This document shows positions 16,522 through 25,357 of a stretch of 64,000 nucleotides of DNA, one piece after another. The stretch comes from a virus: the IMG/VR virus record IMGVR_UViG_3300022602_003472, positions 1 to 64,000 of that record. The stretch is one strand, 5' to 3'. The number at the start of each line of letters is the position of its first letter. The stretch's first letter is position 1. The position numbers and the translations under genes are program-made. The notes beneath the pieces were generated by a model. The model was not told the DNA's origin. It made no database searches and worked only from the letters and a program-made list of their open reading frames with translations.

Positions 16522-17280
16522 ATGACATCAAGATTCATTCCAGACAGCTACGCGCTGCTTGTATTGCAGGTCACAGCTCATGTTGGATTAGTTGTCCAGC
16601 TACTGTACGGTCATTGGTATCATTGGATAGTCACAGCTATCGTATATTTCATGACAGGATGCTGTGGCATGACCATGACGTTTCACAGATTGCTCAGTCA
16701 TCGCAGCTGGCGTGCACCTCGGTGGTTCGAGATATTTGGCACGCTCTGTGGTACCTATGGATTGACTGGTAGCAGTGTAGGCTGGGTATCTGTGCACCGA
16801 GAACACCATCATCACACTGACACTGATCTTGATCCGCACGGTCCAAAACACAAGGGATTTGCCAAAGTGCAATGGTTCAGCATGTTTGAACGTCCTAATC
16901 CCAGATACAGTCTACATTTGATACGAGATCAATTCCATTTATGGCTGCACAGACATTACATCATTCTGCATCTGTGTATATTTGTCTCATTAACGTTGAT
17001 TAACCCCTGGTTATTGTTGTGTGCATATCTAACGCCTGCAGCCTTGCTATGGAATGCTGGATCATTTATTAACACGCTGACACATATGATAGGATATCGA
17101 AATCATCAGACGTCAGATGACAGCACTAACATCTGGTGGTTAGGCTATCTGATGTGGGGCGAAGGGTGGCATAACAATCATCATAACAGCCCAGGACGAT
17201 CACAGTTTGGAGAGAAGTGGTGGGAGTTTGACCTCGGTGGTTGGTTGATCGCAAAGATAGATACATCGGTTAGATCTTGA
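16522..17280 (+). CDS. Fatty acid desaturase (acyl-CoA/acyl-lipid delta-9 type)
   Basis: 252-residue membrane di-iron desaturase that would place a double bond in acyl chains. All three histidine boxes are present: HRLLSH (55-60), HREHHHH (92-98) and HNNHH within GEGWHNNHH (217-221). Hydrophobic segments lie at about residues 10-50, 74-88 and 145-175. The length is near that of bacterial delta-9 desaturases. It is the first gene of the island downstream of the gp19 promoter and is divergent from gp19. The upstream sequence (TTGCTG, 17 bases, TAAATT) is only a weak promoter. It is a metabolic gene likely taken from a bacterium. Confidence 0.92.
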   Translation: MTSRFIPDSYALLVLQVTAHVGLVVQLLYGHWYHWIVTAIVYFMTGCCGMTMTFHRLLSHRSWRAPRWFEIFGTLCGTYGLTGSSVGWVSVHREHHHHTDTDLDPHGPKHKGFAKVQWFSMFERPNPRYSLHLIRDQFHLWLHRHYIILHLCIFVSLTLINPWLLLCAYLTPAALLWNAGSFINTLTHMIGYRNHQTSDDSTNIWWLGYLMWGEGWHNNHHNSPGRSQFGEKWWEFDLGGWLIAKIDTSVRS

Positions 17281-17305
17281 TCCCAGAGATTGTTTGAATT
17301 ATAAT
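17277..17305 (+). promoter_or_regulatory. Host-type promoter of the island's plus-strand operon
   Basis: TTGATC (17277-17282), 17 bases, then a perfect TATAAT (17300-17305). The ATG at 17327 has an AGAGGA ribosome site. Confidence 0.7.
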
Positions 17306-17326
17306 TAATACTAGAGGATACATCTC

Positions 17327-17950
17327 ATGGACAAGACCTTATCTAAACACTCGTTGCCTAGCATTGCTAATCTAAATCTCACTATCGATATCAAACGCTT
17401 GCAAGATGAATGTGATCGTTTAGCTGAGAAGTTTGTAGATGTGCGCACAGCCAATCCAATGTTATGCGATAATCATATGGACCTAGTAGCAGACGTTTAC
17501 GATAATTTTGAACAGATAAATCTAACTACGCCAACCGTGATACTGCCCTATGAAGCCAGCATCAAGGAGAGATTGCGCCGGCGCGAGGAACATCTTTACA
17601 ACATTCCAACTAGTGATTACCTCGATAGTTACTTCCAAACAATCGTCACGCAGTGTAAATCAACAGCAAGCCGGATAAGGATTACCAAGCTAGCTGCAGG
17701 CAAAACCATACCGTTTCATGTTGATTATGATGTCAGCTATGCAGTAAGATGCATAATACCAATCTACGGCGACAGGGATGTGGTGAATCTATTTCGCAGA
17801 GATAACCAGTTAGAAGCCTACAATCTTGATATAGGTAATGCATACTTCCTCAACATTGGCTATCCACATGCTGTGATCAACATGAGCAAGAAACCAAGGA
17901 TAGCCTTGATGTTTAGTCTAGATGGCACTGCGGATATCGCAAATCTATGA
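17327..17950 (+). CDS. 2-oxoglutarate/Fe(II) oxygenase-like, aspartyl hydroxylase type
   Basis: 207 residues. The C-terminal half has the metal- and cosubstrate-binding pattern of Asp/Asn beta-hydroxylase-like proteins: H131-x-D133 in PFHVDYD, distal H181 in YPHAVIN and R191 in PRIALMF. It would hydroxylate a peptide side chain or small molecule using 2-oxoglutarate and oxygen. The N-terminal 110 residues are helical and unassigned. It is the first gene after the promoter at 17277 and overlaps the sulfotransferase gene by four bases, which suggests the two act together. Confidence 0.75.
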   Translation: MDKTLSKHSLPSIANLNLTIDIKRLQDECDRLAEKFVDVRTANPMLCDNHMDLVADVYDNFEQINLTTPTVILPYEASIKERLRRREEHLYNIPTSDYLDSYFQTIVTQCKSTASRIRITKLAAGKTIPFHVDYDVSYAVRCIIPIYGDRDVVNLFRRDNQLEAYNLDIGNAYFLNIGYPHAVINMSKKPRIALMFSLDGTADIANL

Positions 17951-18495
17951 TAGTATTCAGTGATCGAATATTCATACTCATACCAAAAAATGGTTGCTGC
18001 AGCATCATGGACCACTACGGTATCAATGCATGGACATCGCGCAGAGGCAATGTACATGAAGCGCTATTGTATCTAGATGGCGATTACTGCCATCTGCCTG
18101 CAGCAATGGTACCAAGTAGATTCAGCAGTCTACCAACAGAGGCCATTGTACGCAATCCCTGGGATCGCACAGTGAGCAGATACGTCTATTCAATTCGTAC
18201 CAAAGGATTGGATATGTCTTTCTCAGATTTTGTTGACAGTCGATACATTGATCCAAAATATCAAAATGACCCAGGTTATGCCAAATGGGGACCAGTTAGC
18301 TGGACACAGCAGGTTGAGTGGCTTAACAGTGATACCAACGTGCATAAATTTGAGGAATACGATTTCAAATTGCATGTGAATAGGTCGGTATATGATAACC
18401 ATGCAAGCTATTATGACAAGCGACTAAGCAATCTCGTAGGCGATTACTATGCTGATGATATCAAGAGATTTAGGTATAAACCAACGTTTGTATGA
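17947..18495 (+). CDS. PAPS-dependent sulfotransferase
   Basis: 182 residues, a compact member of the Sulfotransfer_2-like group that moves sulfate from PAPS to a sugar or alcohol. The 5'-phosphosulfate loop is IPKNGCCSI (residues 12-20, compare PKTGGTS) and the 3'-phosphate motif is VRNPWDRTVSRY (68-79, with Arg and Ser in place). The end YYADDIKRF is typical of the family. It overlaps the oxygenase gene (ATGA). Sulfotransferases are rare in phages. Confidence 0.82.
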   Translation: MIVFSDRIFILIPKNGCCSIMDHYGINAWTSRRGNVHEALLYLDGDYCHLPAAMVPSRFSSLPTEAIVRNPWDRTVSRYVYSIRTKGLDMSFSDFVDSRYIDPKYQNDPGYAKWGPVSWTQQVEWLNSDTNVHKFEEYDFKLHVNRSVYDNHASYYDKRLSNLVGDYYADDIKRFRYKPTFV

Positions 18496-18513
18496 AATAT
18501 CGGAATCGCAGAG

Positions 18514-18969
18514 ATGCAATGGAAGATCTGTCCTGTTGATAACCATGTAAGAGACATACAGCGGTTATTTCGACAGAATACCGACCATAAACATGCTCAG
18601 AATTATCTTCTAGATTCACTGTTGGAACATACGGTGTTTGCACGCATGGCCTTTGATCCACATCTCATATATTATAGTGCAGGCATTGTAAGGCCACAGT
18701 ATAATGGTTCCATACGTATCATGAGCAGGCATACTCGTGATAGGAACTATGATTTTGGTGGTTGGGCTGCGGATATGGCTCGCGGTCTCGAGACGCTTGA
18801 TGCCAGCACTGCCATGGCCATAGAGCTGGGTTACAGCAACATCTGGGTCAGCAGGGAGGAGAGCCCCAAGCTGTTGGAATATTTCGGCAAGCACAGCAGA
18901 TATGCGTGGAATGTCACGCATGAACAGCTGCACCACGGACAGTACCAATATGTGCTCCGCAAAGCGTAA
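18514..18969 (+). CDS. Hypothetical protein, possibly GNAT-like
   Basis: 151 residues. An IRIMSRHTRD strand and turn followed by a long helix (ETLDASTAMAIELGY) and IWVSREES could belong to an acetyltransferase-type fold, but the acetyl-CoA loop (Q/RxxGxG/A) is not seen. It lies 18 bases after the sulfotransferase and overlaps the next gene. Its 3' half is GC-richer than the 5' half. Function unknown. Confidence 0.6.
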   Translation: MQWKICPVDNHVRDIQRLFRQNTDHKHAQNYLLDSLLEHTVFARMAFDPHLIYYSAGIVRPQYNGSIRIMSRHTRDRNYDFGGWAADMARGLETLDASTAMAIELGYSNIWVSREESPKLLEYFGKHSRYAWNVTHEQLHHGQYQYVLRKA

Positions 18970-20428
18970 GGTGCTGCTGGCGACCATAAGCTCTGTCTAC
19001 GAGGACTGGGCACCCTATCCCGTGGCGTGCCTCATATCACACTGCCTCAAAAATCCGCGCATCACAGCAGCCTATGAGTTCCTCGAACCCGAATATCGCT
19101 ATCACTGGGATGACGAGGCATTCAACGACAAGCTGGCCAGCGCTGACATAGTGGGATTGACCTGCTATGTGTGGAACCAAGTGGCCAACGACAGGATAGC
19201 GCAGCGTTTCAAGCAGCTCAATCCCTTGGGCGTGGTCGTCTATGGCGGTCCTAACGTGCCAGAGGACGACTTGGACAGCTATGTGAGGCCCTATGTGGAC
19301 CATTACATCACTGGCCCAGGTGAGGTCAAGTTCGAACGGCTTTTGGATCCCGAAGCTGATTCCGCCTACGCCATACCCACGCCCTACACGGACGGAGTGC
19401 TGGACGGCATCATGTCGCGTCCGGTCAACGTGGCCTTGGAAACCAACCGAGGCTGCCCATATCACTGTGCGTTCTGCGATTGGGGCGGCGTTAGCAGAAG
19501 CAAGATTACCCAATTAGAAGACAGCAGTGTCTACGCAAATCTTCTACACATCCTCGGCTATAAAGTCAAAAGACTAGAGATGTTAGATGCCAACTATGGC
19601 ATATTCAAGCGAGATTTAGATTTCATTGAATTTATCGTTAAGCACAAGCAGCGCAACGACATGCTGCTGACATTCGCAGGATTTACCAAGAACGGCAGCC
19701 CTTGGATGGCACCAATAATGAACCTAGTTATGGATAACTTCAACGATAAGAAGCGCAATGTAAAGATCAGCCTGCAGACGCTGTCACCCGAAGTGTTGGA
19801 TACCATTGACAGGAAAAATATCAAGACCGAGAAACTGTTAGACATCTTGAATGAACTACGAGACGTCAGCGTTAGCAGCGAACTGATCCTAGGGCTGCCA
19901 GGTGAGACTGCTGCTTCTTGGACAGATACTCTATTCAAGCATCAGGAACTGGGTATAGATTTCGCACGCAGTTATCCGTTGTACATACTCCCTAACACAC
20001 CGATGGCCAAACAAGAATACAAAGACAGATATAAGATCAAGACCAAACGTCTAATACTACCAGATGGTGAGACGTTTGAAATGATCTACGAATGTTACAG
20101 TTACGATCTAGCAGAAATAAAGAAGATCTATCTGATTTGGCTGTATTTCAATACATTCTATAATTTTGGACTTGATAAAAACATAACCAAGGACACTCTT
20201 GCACAGTTTCTCTTGAATCCGCCGCCAGAGATGAAGATATACGAAGTAGAAGCAGCGTTAGAAAGAATATTCAAACCAGAGGACACGTATCATTTGGAGA
20301 ACTATGATTTGAATTTCTTACATTATCATCTAGGACGTGGTAAAGAATTGCTCTATATGAAACAAGCAGGATATCCCATCAACAATCCGGACAAGGAACT
20401 TCAGAGTCCTTTTGCGGTGTTGAAATGA
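18950..20428 (+). CDS. Radical SAM protein with B12-binding-like N-terminal domain
   Basis: 492 residues from the ATG at 18950 (M-C-S-A-K), chosen because it overlaps the upstream gene only slightly. An ATG at 18902 is also in frame. Residues 1-150 have the Rossmann plan of cobalamin-binding domains (ADIVGLTCY at 65-73, VVYGGPNVPE at 96-105, GPGE at 122-125), but the cobalamin-ligand motif DxHxxG is absent. The radical SAM core follows with CPYHCAFC at 169-176 and a barrel ending near 390. Base composition changes sharply at about 19500, within the gene. It overlaps the next gene by four bases. Confidence 0.88.
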   Translation: MCSAKRKVLLATISSVYEDWAPYPVACLISHCLKNPRITAAYEFLEPEYRYHWDDEAFNDKLASADIVGLTCYVWNQVANDRIAQRFKQLNPLGVVVYGGPNVPEDDLDSYVRPYVDHYITGPGEVKFERLLDPEADSAYAIPTPYTDGVLDGIMSRPVNVALETNRGCPYHCAFCDWGGVSRSKITQLEDSSVYANLLHILGYKVKRLEMLDANYGIFKRDLDFIEFIVKHKQRNDMLLTFAGFTKNGSPWMAPIMNLVMDNFNDKKRNVKISLQTLSPEVLDTIDRKNIKTEKLLDILNELRDVSVSSELILGLPGETAASWTDTLFKHQELGIDFARSYPLYILPNTPMAKQEYKDRYKIKTKRLILPDGETFEMIYECYSYDLAEIKKIYLIWLYFNTFYNFGLDKNITKDTLAQFLLNPPPEMKIYEVEAALERIFKPEDTYHLENYDLNFLHYHLGRGKELLYMKQAGYPINNPDKELQSPFAVLK

Positions 20429-20937
20429 AGGTAGCAGTCACAGGACATACGTCTGGCATAGGCAAAGCCTGTTTTGAACATTTCCATGCTGCGGGCTTCA
20501 GTAGGACCAACGGATTTGACATCAATTCTCCTGACAAGATCGTAGAACACTGCCGCGATATAGATGTGTTTATCAACTCCGCACATGGTGGATTTGGACA
20601 AGCTACCATGCTCAAGGCCATCTTTAATAGCTGGCGCTACCAACCAAAACACATCTTCAACATCGGAGTAGATAAGGTAAGCCTTAAGAGCTGGGAACTG
20701 GTGAGCGAAACCTATCCCGTAGAAAAAATAGCAGCACATTCCATGTGTGAGGAACTACAAGCGTTGGCAAGATCTTGCCGCATAACCAACATCTGCTTGG
20801 GATTCGTCGAAAACTACGGCGGCGACATCGAGTTTAATGATATCGTAGAAACAATCCATTATATATACAATAAGCCATATGAGATCAAACGCATTCATAT
20901 AGGCAACGGCGTCAAAAGGACTGCGGTAAATGATTAG
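20425..20937 (+). CDS. Compact short-chain dehydrogenase
   Basis: 170 residues, shorter than the usual 250. The NAD(P)-binding loop TGHTSGIG is at residues 6-13, an INSAHGG segment (about 50-56) stands where NNAG is normally found, and the catalytic pair Y97-x-x-x-K101 is in YPVEK. The catalytic Ser is probably S86 or S89. The C-terminal substrate lid is reduced. It overlaps the radical SAM gene upstream and the oxygenase gene downstream, so it is probably an oxidoreductase for the same pathway. Confidence 0.75.
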   Translation: MKVAVTGHTSGIGKACFEHFHAAGFSRTNGFDINSPDKIVEHCRDIDVFINSAHGGFGQATMLKAIFNSWRYQPKHIFNIGVDKVSLKSWELVSETYPVEKIAAHSMCEELQALARSCRITNICLGFVENYGGDIEFNDIVETIHYIYNKPYEIKRIHIGNGVKRTAVND

Positions 20938-21583
20938 ATTTATGCCATTGGATCTGCCAGTGTTTGAACACAAGCAGAAGGTGCTCGATGAGTTCAATCC
21001 CGACGTAGATTTCTATTTTTGGAAAGAAGAGTACATATCAGAATGGACTCTTAGCGAGCCCCTGCATGCGCCAGCTAAGCTCAAACCGATCCACACTGAA
21101 TTGGTTGAATATATCAAAGAATATTTTCCATTTGAAAGCATCACTCTACTCAAATTACTGAGGGCCAATCAAGATGTTGCTGCGCACGTAGACGACAGTT
21201 ATACCGCCTATAAAGGTCCTAAAGATAATTGTCGATTGATAACAGAAGACTATCGACAGCATCAGCTACAGACCGAACCATGCGGATACAGGATGATAAT
21301 TGCCGGCGACAGAAGCAGCTTATATCTGTCTGACGGCAACCCAGAAGTACGAGACGGTCAGTTGGTTTACAATAAGATAACCGAGAAAAAATATTGCCAC
21401 GTACCAGAAACCACAGACAGCTTTGTGTTGAAATCATACGGCAGCATGCACGGAGTAGATAAAACGCCAGGCGACGATAATAGATTGTTGGTGTTTGTTA
21501 TCGGATGGCTCAATCCGGAAAAGCATCAAGAACTCATCGCCAGAAGTGAAAAGGTTTACAAAGATTATGTACACTATGCATGA
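20930..21583 (+). CDS. 2-oxoglutarate/Fe(II) oxygenase-like protein
   Basis: 217 residues. Candidate ligands are H86-x-D88 (AAHVDDS), H174 in SMHGVD and R185 in RLLVFVIGW, the usual jelly-roll order. A Tyr/Arg pair (CGYRMIIAGD, about 118-127) is on the strand between. Its start overlaps the dehydrogenase by eight bases and its end overlaps the methyltransferase gene. Confidence 0.72.
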   Translation: MIRFMPLDLPVFEHKQKVLDEFNPDVDFYFWKEEYISEWTLSEPLHAPAKLKPIHTELVEYIKEYFPFESITLLKLLRANQDVAAHVDDSYTAYKGPKDNCRLITEDYRQHQLQTEPCGYRMIIAGDRSSLYLSDGNPEVRDGQLVYNKITEKKYCHVPETTDSFVLKSYGSMHGVDKTPGDDNRLLVFVIGWLNPEKHQELIARSEKVYKDYVHYA

Positions 21584-22187
21584 AGGCTCTTATTGGCCGG
21601 TCTTCAAGGAAGTATTTGACGAGTATCAACCAAAAACAATCGTAGAGATTGGGACATACTATGGCGGATTGTCTTATAAGTTCCACGAACTTCTAAAGGG
21701 TCAAGGACATGTCTACGGAGTGCAGACCATAGATGAGGACAAGCTCATACATGTACCAAACTCAAACATGGGCGATTATAGCATAGGTGAAGCCGAAGGT
21801 AATATCGACCCTCGACTAAAGAAACACGATTGGAAGAAAGCAGTCAAGAAGTATTTTCCAGCACAGTATCATGGAAATTATGATTTCAATCTAACCATAC
21901 AATCATTCCAACAGATGGAGAATGCGACATTGATACTCGACACGTCTCCGTTTTCCTATCCATGGAAGATAGGTTATGATCTCTGCATCCTAGACATAAC
22001 CACGGAAATAGAAGAGAATCAAAAGCAAGCTGATTACTGGATCAAATATGCCAATGACGGCGGAGTCTTAATGGTTGGCGCATGGACTCATCAATTGGAA
22101 TTCTATGAGCTAGCTAAAAATAGATACGGTTTTCTTACCAAGAGTATCAAAATGAAGGATAAAGAACATGTTCTATTGTGCCTATGA
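21567..22187 (+). CDS. SAM-dependent methyltransferase
   Basis: 206 residues from the ATG at 21567. An upstream ATG at 21495 would overlap the previous gene by 89 bases. The class I methyltransferase motif I is TIVEIGTYYGGLS (about residues 25-37), then GVQTID for the acidic end of strand 2 and YDLCILDI (about 135-142) for strand 4. It resembles the Methyltransf_24-like group. The substrate is unknown, but in this island it is probably part of the same pathway. Confidence 0.72.
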   Translation: MYTMHEGSYWPVFKEVFDEYQPKTIVEIGTYYGGLSYKFHELLKGQGHVYGVQTIDEDKLIHVPNSNMGDYSIGEAEGNIDPRLKKHDWKKAVKKYFPAQYHGNYDFNLTIQSFQQMENATLILDTSPFSYPWKIGYDLCILDITTEIEENQKQADYWIKYANDGGVLMVGAWTHQLEFYELAKNRYGFLTKSIKMKDKEHVLLCL

Positions 22188-22755
22188 ACTAGATTTTCCG
22201 AGACTGGAAGAGCTCAAGAATGAATTGCGCGAATTCTATCCAAGCCAGCCAGCAACGTGGCAAGCATCGGAATATCTAAACTACAAGCAGGTTGGACCAG
22301 AAACGGCGCGTTTTTATGAGTTGTTTGATAATTGCTTTCTCAATAACATGAGATTCTTGAGAGCACCAGCTGACACCTACTATGGTCCGCATATTGATAT
22401 TGATGCACATGAACTGGATCACTTTGAAGGTGAGATACCACCTAACATGGCACGCAATGCTACGATTAACATCCTCCTAGGGGACCCAGATCCGACAGTA
22501 ACCAAGTGGTACATTGATTTAGAAGCCAAAAAGTACGACTGGAAGACCCATCGAGACATTGCTCACAAGATGAAATTGAAAGTCGTCGACGAATACTCGC
22601 TTGGCGAACCACCAATATTGTTCAACACAGGGCAATGGCATTCGGTGAAATATACCAAGGAAAGATGGATGGCTGGTTTCCATTTCCATCCATTTGTGAC
22701 GTGGCAGGGCGCAGTAGAATACTGCAGAGAGAAAGGATTCTTGATAGAACGATGA
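22168..22755 (+). CDS. 2-oxoglutarate oxygenase-like protein
   Basis: 195 residues. HIDID (75-79) gives the H-x-D pair, and H158 in TGQWHSV with R166 gives the distal ligands. The start, charged insert and ending (AVEYCREKGFLIER) match the protein at 23269-23898 (SKGLLIDPA), so the two are paralogues that lie a gene apart in opposite orientation. It overlaps the methyltransferase by 20 bases and the next gene by four. Confidence 0.68.
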   Translation: MFYCAYELDFPRLEELKNELREFYPSQPATWQASEYLNYKQVGPETARFYELFDNCFLNNMRFLRAPADTYYGPHIDIDAHELDHFEGEIPPNMARNATINILLGDPDPTVTKWYIDLEAKKYDWKTHRDIAHKMKLKVVDEYSLGEPPILFNTGQWHSVKYTKERWMAGFHFHPFVTWQGAVEYCREKGFLIER

Positions 22756-23285
22756 TTATCATACAAGATAACTTCCTGTCAGAGGAATACCTCGGCGAAT
22801 TGGAAAAAGTCATAGATCAGGGCAAGCGCATACATTTAGATTCATCAGGCCCGCATGTCATGAAAGAACGAACTGAGTATGACTGGTTCATGATCAATTC
22901 TGGCATTCAAAAAGGCAATCTCAAGAATCAACTGCTGGATAAGATAGAACAGCTAACCTCTAAACCAATTGATCGAGAGAATCTCACACCGGTCCATCTG
23001 TTTGCCAAAGAATTTGATGAGAACAGTTTTTGTGCTCCTCACAAAGAAGATCCAGAGATCTACGGTGACTGGGTATTCATGTTGTACCTCACAGATGAAC
23101 AAGATGGCGAGTTTACTACCGATAGCATCAGCATACTTCCTCGGCGCAATCGCCTGCTGCTGTGTAGAACTGGTTTTGTACACGCCGTAAATCACTGCAC
23201 AGGAAGAAGATTAAACATCTCAGGCTGGCCCTATGCGACCAACGAGGTATTTGAACGTTATACCCGACTCAAGCAGGATCGATAA
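22752..23285 (+). CDS. Prolyl-hydroxylase-like 2-oxoglutarate oxygenase
   Basis: 178 residues from the ATG at 22752, which overlaps the previous stop (ATGA). A longer start at 22635 would run deep into that gene. FCAPHKEDP (93-101) gives H97-x-E99, with Glu in place of Asp. GFVHAVNHCTGRRLNISGW (141-159) gives the distal His and Arg. This is the P4H plan of a short N-terminal helix, MLYLTDEQDGEF and a closing strand. It converges on the next gene with a 17-base overlap. Confidence 0.75.
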   Translation: MIIIQDNFLSEEYLGELEKVIDQGKRIHLDSSGPHVMKERTEYDWFMINSGIQKGNLKNQLLDKIEQLTSKPIDRENLTPVHLFAKEFDENSFCAPHKEDPEIYGDWVFMLYLTDEQDGEFTTDSISILPRRNRLLLCRTGFVHAVNHCTGRRLNISGWPYATNEVFERYTRLKQDR

Positions 23286-23898
23286 GCAAGCCTTTTGATC
23301 TAGCCAGATCTACTAACGTGTCCCAATCAATTGTGTAATGCGCATGGAAGCTAAGCATCATTCGCACGCTAGGTCGCACTTGTTCAACATTGTGCCATAT
23401 ACCAGTTCGAAATAGCACAGGCTTAGTTTTGATTTCAAATTCATAGATGCAATCCATGTCATATTTGCTGTTATTGGTCTTATGATTAGATAAACTATCG
23501 CCATCGCCAATCCAAAAATCATAGGGCATGATAACGTCAGGGGTAGTTTGACGCCACCAACGAGTGATATCACCCACTGGTTCAAATAACGGAATGTTAA
23601 GTGCGCACTGAGTTATGGCATCCTGGCTAACATTTTCGTATTGCAGATGCTCATTTACATCAAGATGTATTGCTGTGGTTCCTAGCTCAGTTGCCACGTG
23701 ATTGATCAATCTAACCTTTGGTGCAAACCAATCCTTTAATGGCCCAAGAACGTCCCAGAGTTCGGGATATTGAGATTTCAATGCTTCTGGTTGAAGATAT
23801 TTTCTATTTGTTGTTTTGATCTCATCCCAGATGAATTCAACTCGCTGCCGCAGATTTTCTGGAACATTTAGATTTAATTCATAACAAGGCTTATACAT
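23269..23898 (-). CDS. 2-oxoglutarate oxygenase-like protein, paralogue of 22168-22755
   Basis: 209 residues with H78-x-D80 (IHLDVNEH), H169 in TGIWHNV and R175/R179. Sequence blocks and the C-terminal end (LARSKGLLIDPA) correspond to the 22168 protein. It is downstream of the PLP-dependent gene at 24678, 9 bases apart, in a two-gene minus-strand unit. Confidence 0.68.
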   Translation of the reverse strand: MYKPCYELNLNVPENLRQRVEFIWDEIKTTNRKYLQPEALKSQYPELWDVLGPLKDWFAPKVRLINHVATELGTTAIHLDVNEHLQYENVSQDAITQCALNIPLFEPVGDITRWWRQTTPDVIMPYDFWIGDGDSLSNHKTNNSKYDMDCIYEFEIKTKPVLFRTGIWHNVEQVRPSVRMMLSFHAHYTIDWDTLVDLARSKGLLIDPA

Positions 23899-23907
23899 GT
23901 TGGTTCC

Positions 23908-24678
23908 TCACAATTTGTAGATTGGGGCTAGACAAATCCTAGCTAGTGTATCCTGTCGCCTAAACTTGCTGTAATCTCCATGGTAGGTCGTAGCTAACCA
24001 TACACTATCGCTTGGTAATAATCCAAGCTCTTGGCAGACTTCATGCTGTTGTTCGTTTATACGGCTATAAACGTAATCTATTGGGAATTTTCCTATGATA
24101 GCTTCAGCAATATCATGCGCAATATAGTTGTAATACTTGGCGCCAAATATCAGATCATCAAGCTTATGATCAGCACGCCTGCTAAAGAACCAACCTGTCC
24201 GCACGTTTCTCACACCAAAGCTCTTGCTTAAACTATAGAATACATATTCAACGTTAGGCTGTATATCTATCTTGCGAACAGCTGTGCTACCGACATAAGC
24301 AAGATCTAAGGAAACAGGTTGATCGCAGGGAACTTCGATGAAATTTCCATCTATAGCACTCGGTACGCTTAGATACTGTATGGTAGATTGATGATTATAT
24401 CGCGGTACAACCCACTGATAGTCGCCTGATCTAACCGCAATCGATCTCGGTTCTCTACCTATCCACCAATTCAACCCTTCTGTAATACCATTCATTGGAT
24501 ATACGCTGAAACCAGATAGATCTATCACAGGTTTAAGCCATTCAACGATGTTTGTTTGGTAAGGTTTCACGCTTTGATGATCTATAGGAATTGAGTTCAG
24601 CAGTTGGTAGACTTCTGGTAATATAGAAGTGCGTACAGCGTTGCTCTGGTTTAACAAAATTGCTTTCAACTGCGCCAA
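23908..24678 (-). CDS. Short PLP-dependent aminotransferase-like protein (fold type I)
   Basis: About 256 residues, against 380-430 for most aminotransferases. A PLP-binding Lys is seen at 152 (YSLSKSFG), the Asp that holds the pyridine nitrogen at 125 (SLDLAYVG) and R160 in VRTG. The C-terminal small domain is largely missing. The same three blocks occur in the proteins at 27205 and 33591. The frame has no ATG near its start: TTG at 24678 (or 24669) is the likely start. It is divergent from the gene at 24728 across about 50 bases of AT-rich sequence. Confidence 0.68.
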   Translation of the reverse strand: MAQLKAILLNQSNAVRTSILPEVYQLLNSIPIDHQSVKPYQTNIVEWLKPVIDLSGFSVYPMNGITEGLNWWIGREPRSIAVRSGDYQWVVPRYNHQSTIQYLSVPSAIDGNFIEVPCDQPVSLDLAYVGSTAVRKIDIQPNVEYVFYSLSKSFGVRNVRTGWFFSRRADHKLDDLIFGAKYYNYIAHDIAEAIIGKFPIDYVYSRINEQQHEVCQELGLLPSDSVWLATTYHGDYSKFRRQDTLARICLAPIYKL

Positions 24679-24727
24679 CCTGGATCCATGGTATTATATT
24701 ATATCTTATCCACAACAACATATCAAA

Positions 24728-25354
24728 ATGCCGAACTTTGATTGCTTGTGTCTCTGCAACCATATTAAATATGTCATGAAGTATTTTGACCACGTAGATA
24801 TACCTAGTTTTCCTGAACTGTTTGATCAGATGCAGACTGTCATCACAGCTCACGATATAAGCTGGAGACCAAATAATCAGATATGCATTAACACTGTGCC
24901 CGGTCACGAATCAGACCCAACATATGGCACCGGAAGCTTACAGTATGACTGGTCACAGCTTACTGCCGTAGAAGTTGCCGGTCTCAGCAGCCTAGAAATT
25001 CCCAGGCGACAAGAACCATTACAAGAATCAGATTTCACTATTATCTGCACGCAGTTCAAAGGTACTATCTTTGAAACAATATATGATCTTCTGTCTGCGA
25101 GATATCATATTGGCCGAATAAGGCTGATGCGTAGCGAACCAAAAACCTGTCTATCATGGCACAAAGACGACTCTCCGCGCTTGCACTATCCTATCAAAAC
25201 GCAAGCTGGATGTTTCATGGTTATCGACGATGAAGTTTATCACATACCAGAAAATCGGTGGACCATGACATTGACTGAAAATTTACACACTGCATTCAAT
25301 GCCAGCAAACACACTCGCATACATCTAGTTGCCTGTATATTAGGAAACCGCTGA
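24728..25354 (+). CDS. 2-oxoglutarate oxygenase-like, aspartyl hydroxylase type
   Basis: 208 residues from the ATG at 24728 (a longer frame from 24629 would cross the divergent promoter region). H145-x-D147 (SWHKDD), H187 in HTAFNAS and R197 in RIHLVAC, with an RLMR segment before, are the pattern of Asp/Asn beta-hydroxylase-like enzymes. The N-terminal 100 residues, with CLCLCNH, are unassigned. It is related in layout to the protein at 17327. Confidence 0.72.
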   Translation: MPNFDCLCLCNHIKYVMKYFDHVDIPSFPELFDQMQTVITAHDISWRPNNQICINTVPGHESDPTYGTGSLQYDWSQLTAVEVAGLSSLEIPRRQEPLQESDFTIICTQFKGTIFETIYDLLSARYHIGRIRLMRSEPKTCLSWHKDDSPRLHYPIKTQAGCFMVIDDEVYHIPENRWTMTLTENLHTAFNASKHTRIHLVACILGNR

Positions 25355-25357
25355 TAA

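Noticed and set aside
24690-24727. Specific promoters in the AT-rich gap between the divergent genes at 24678 and 24728
   Set aside because: Several TATAAT-like strings overlap, but no -35 at the right distance could be chosen.
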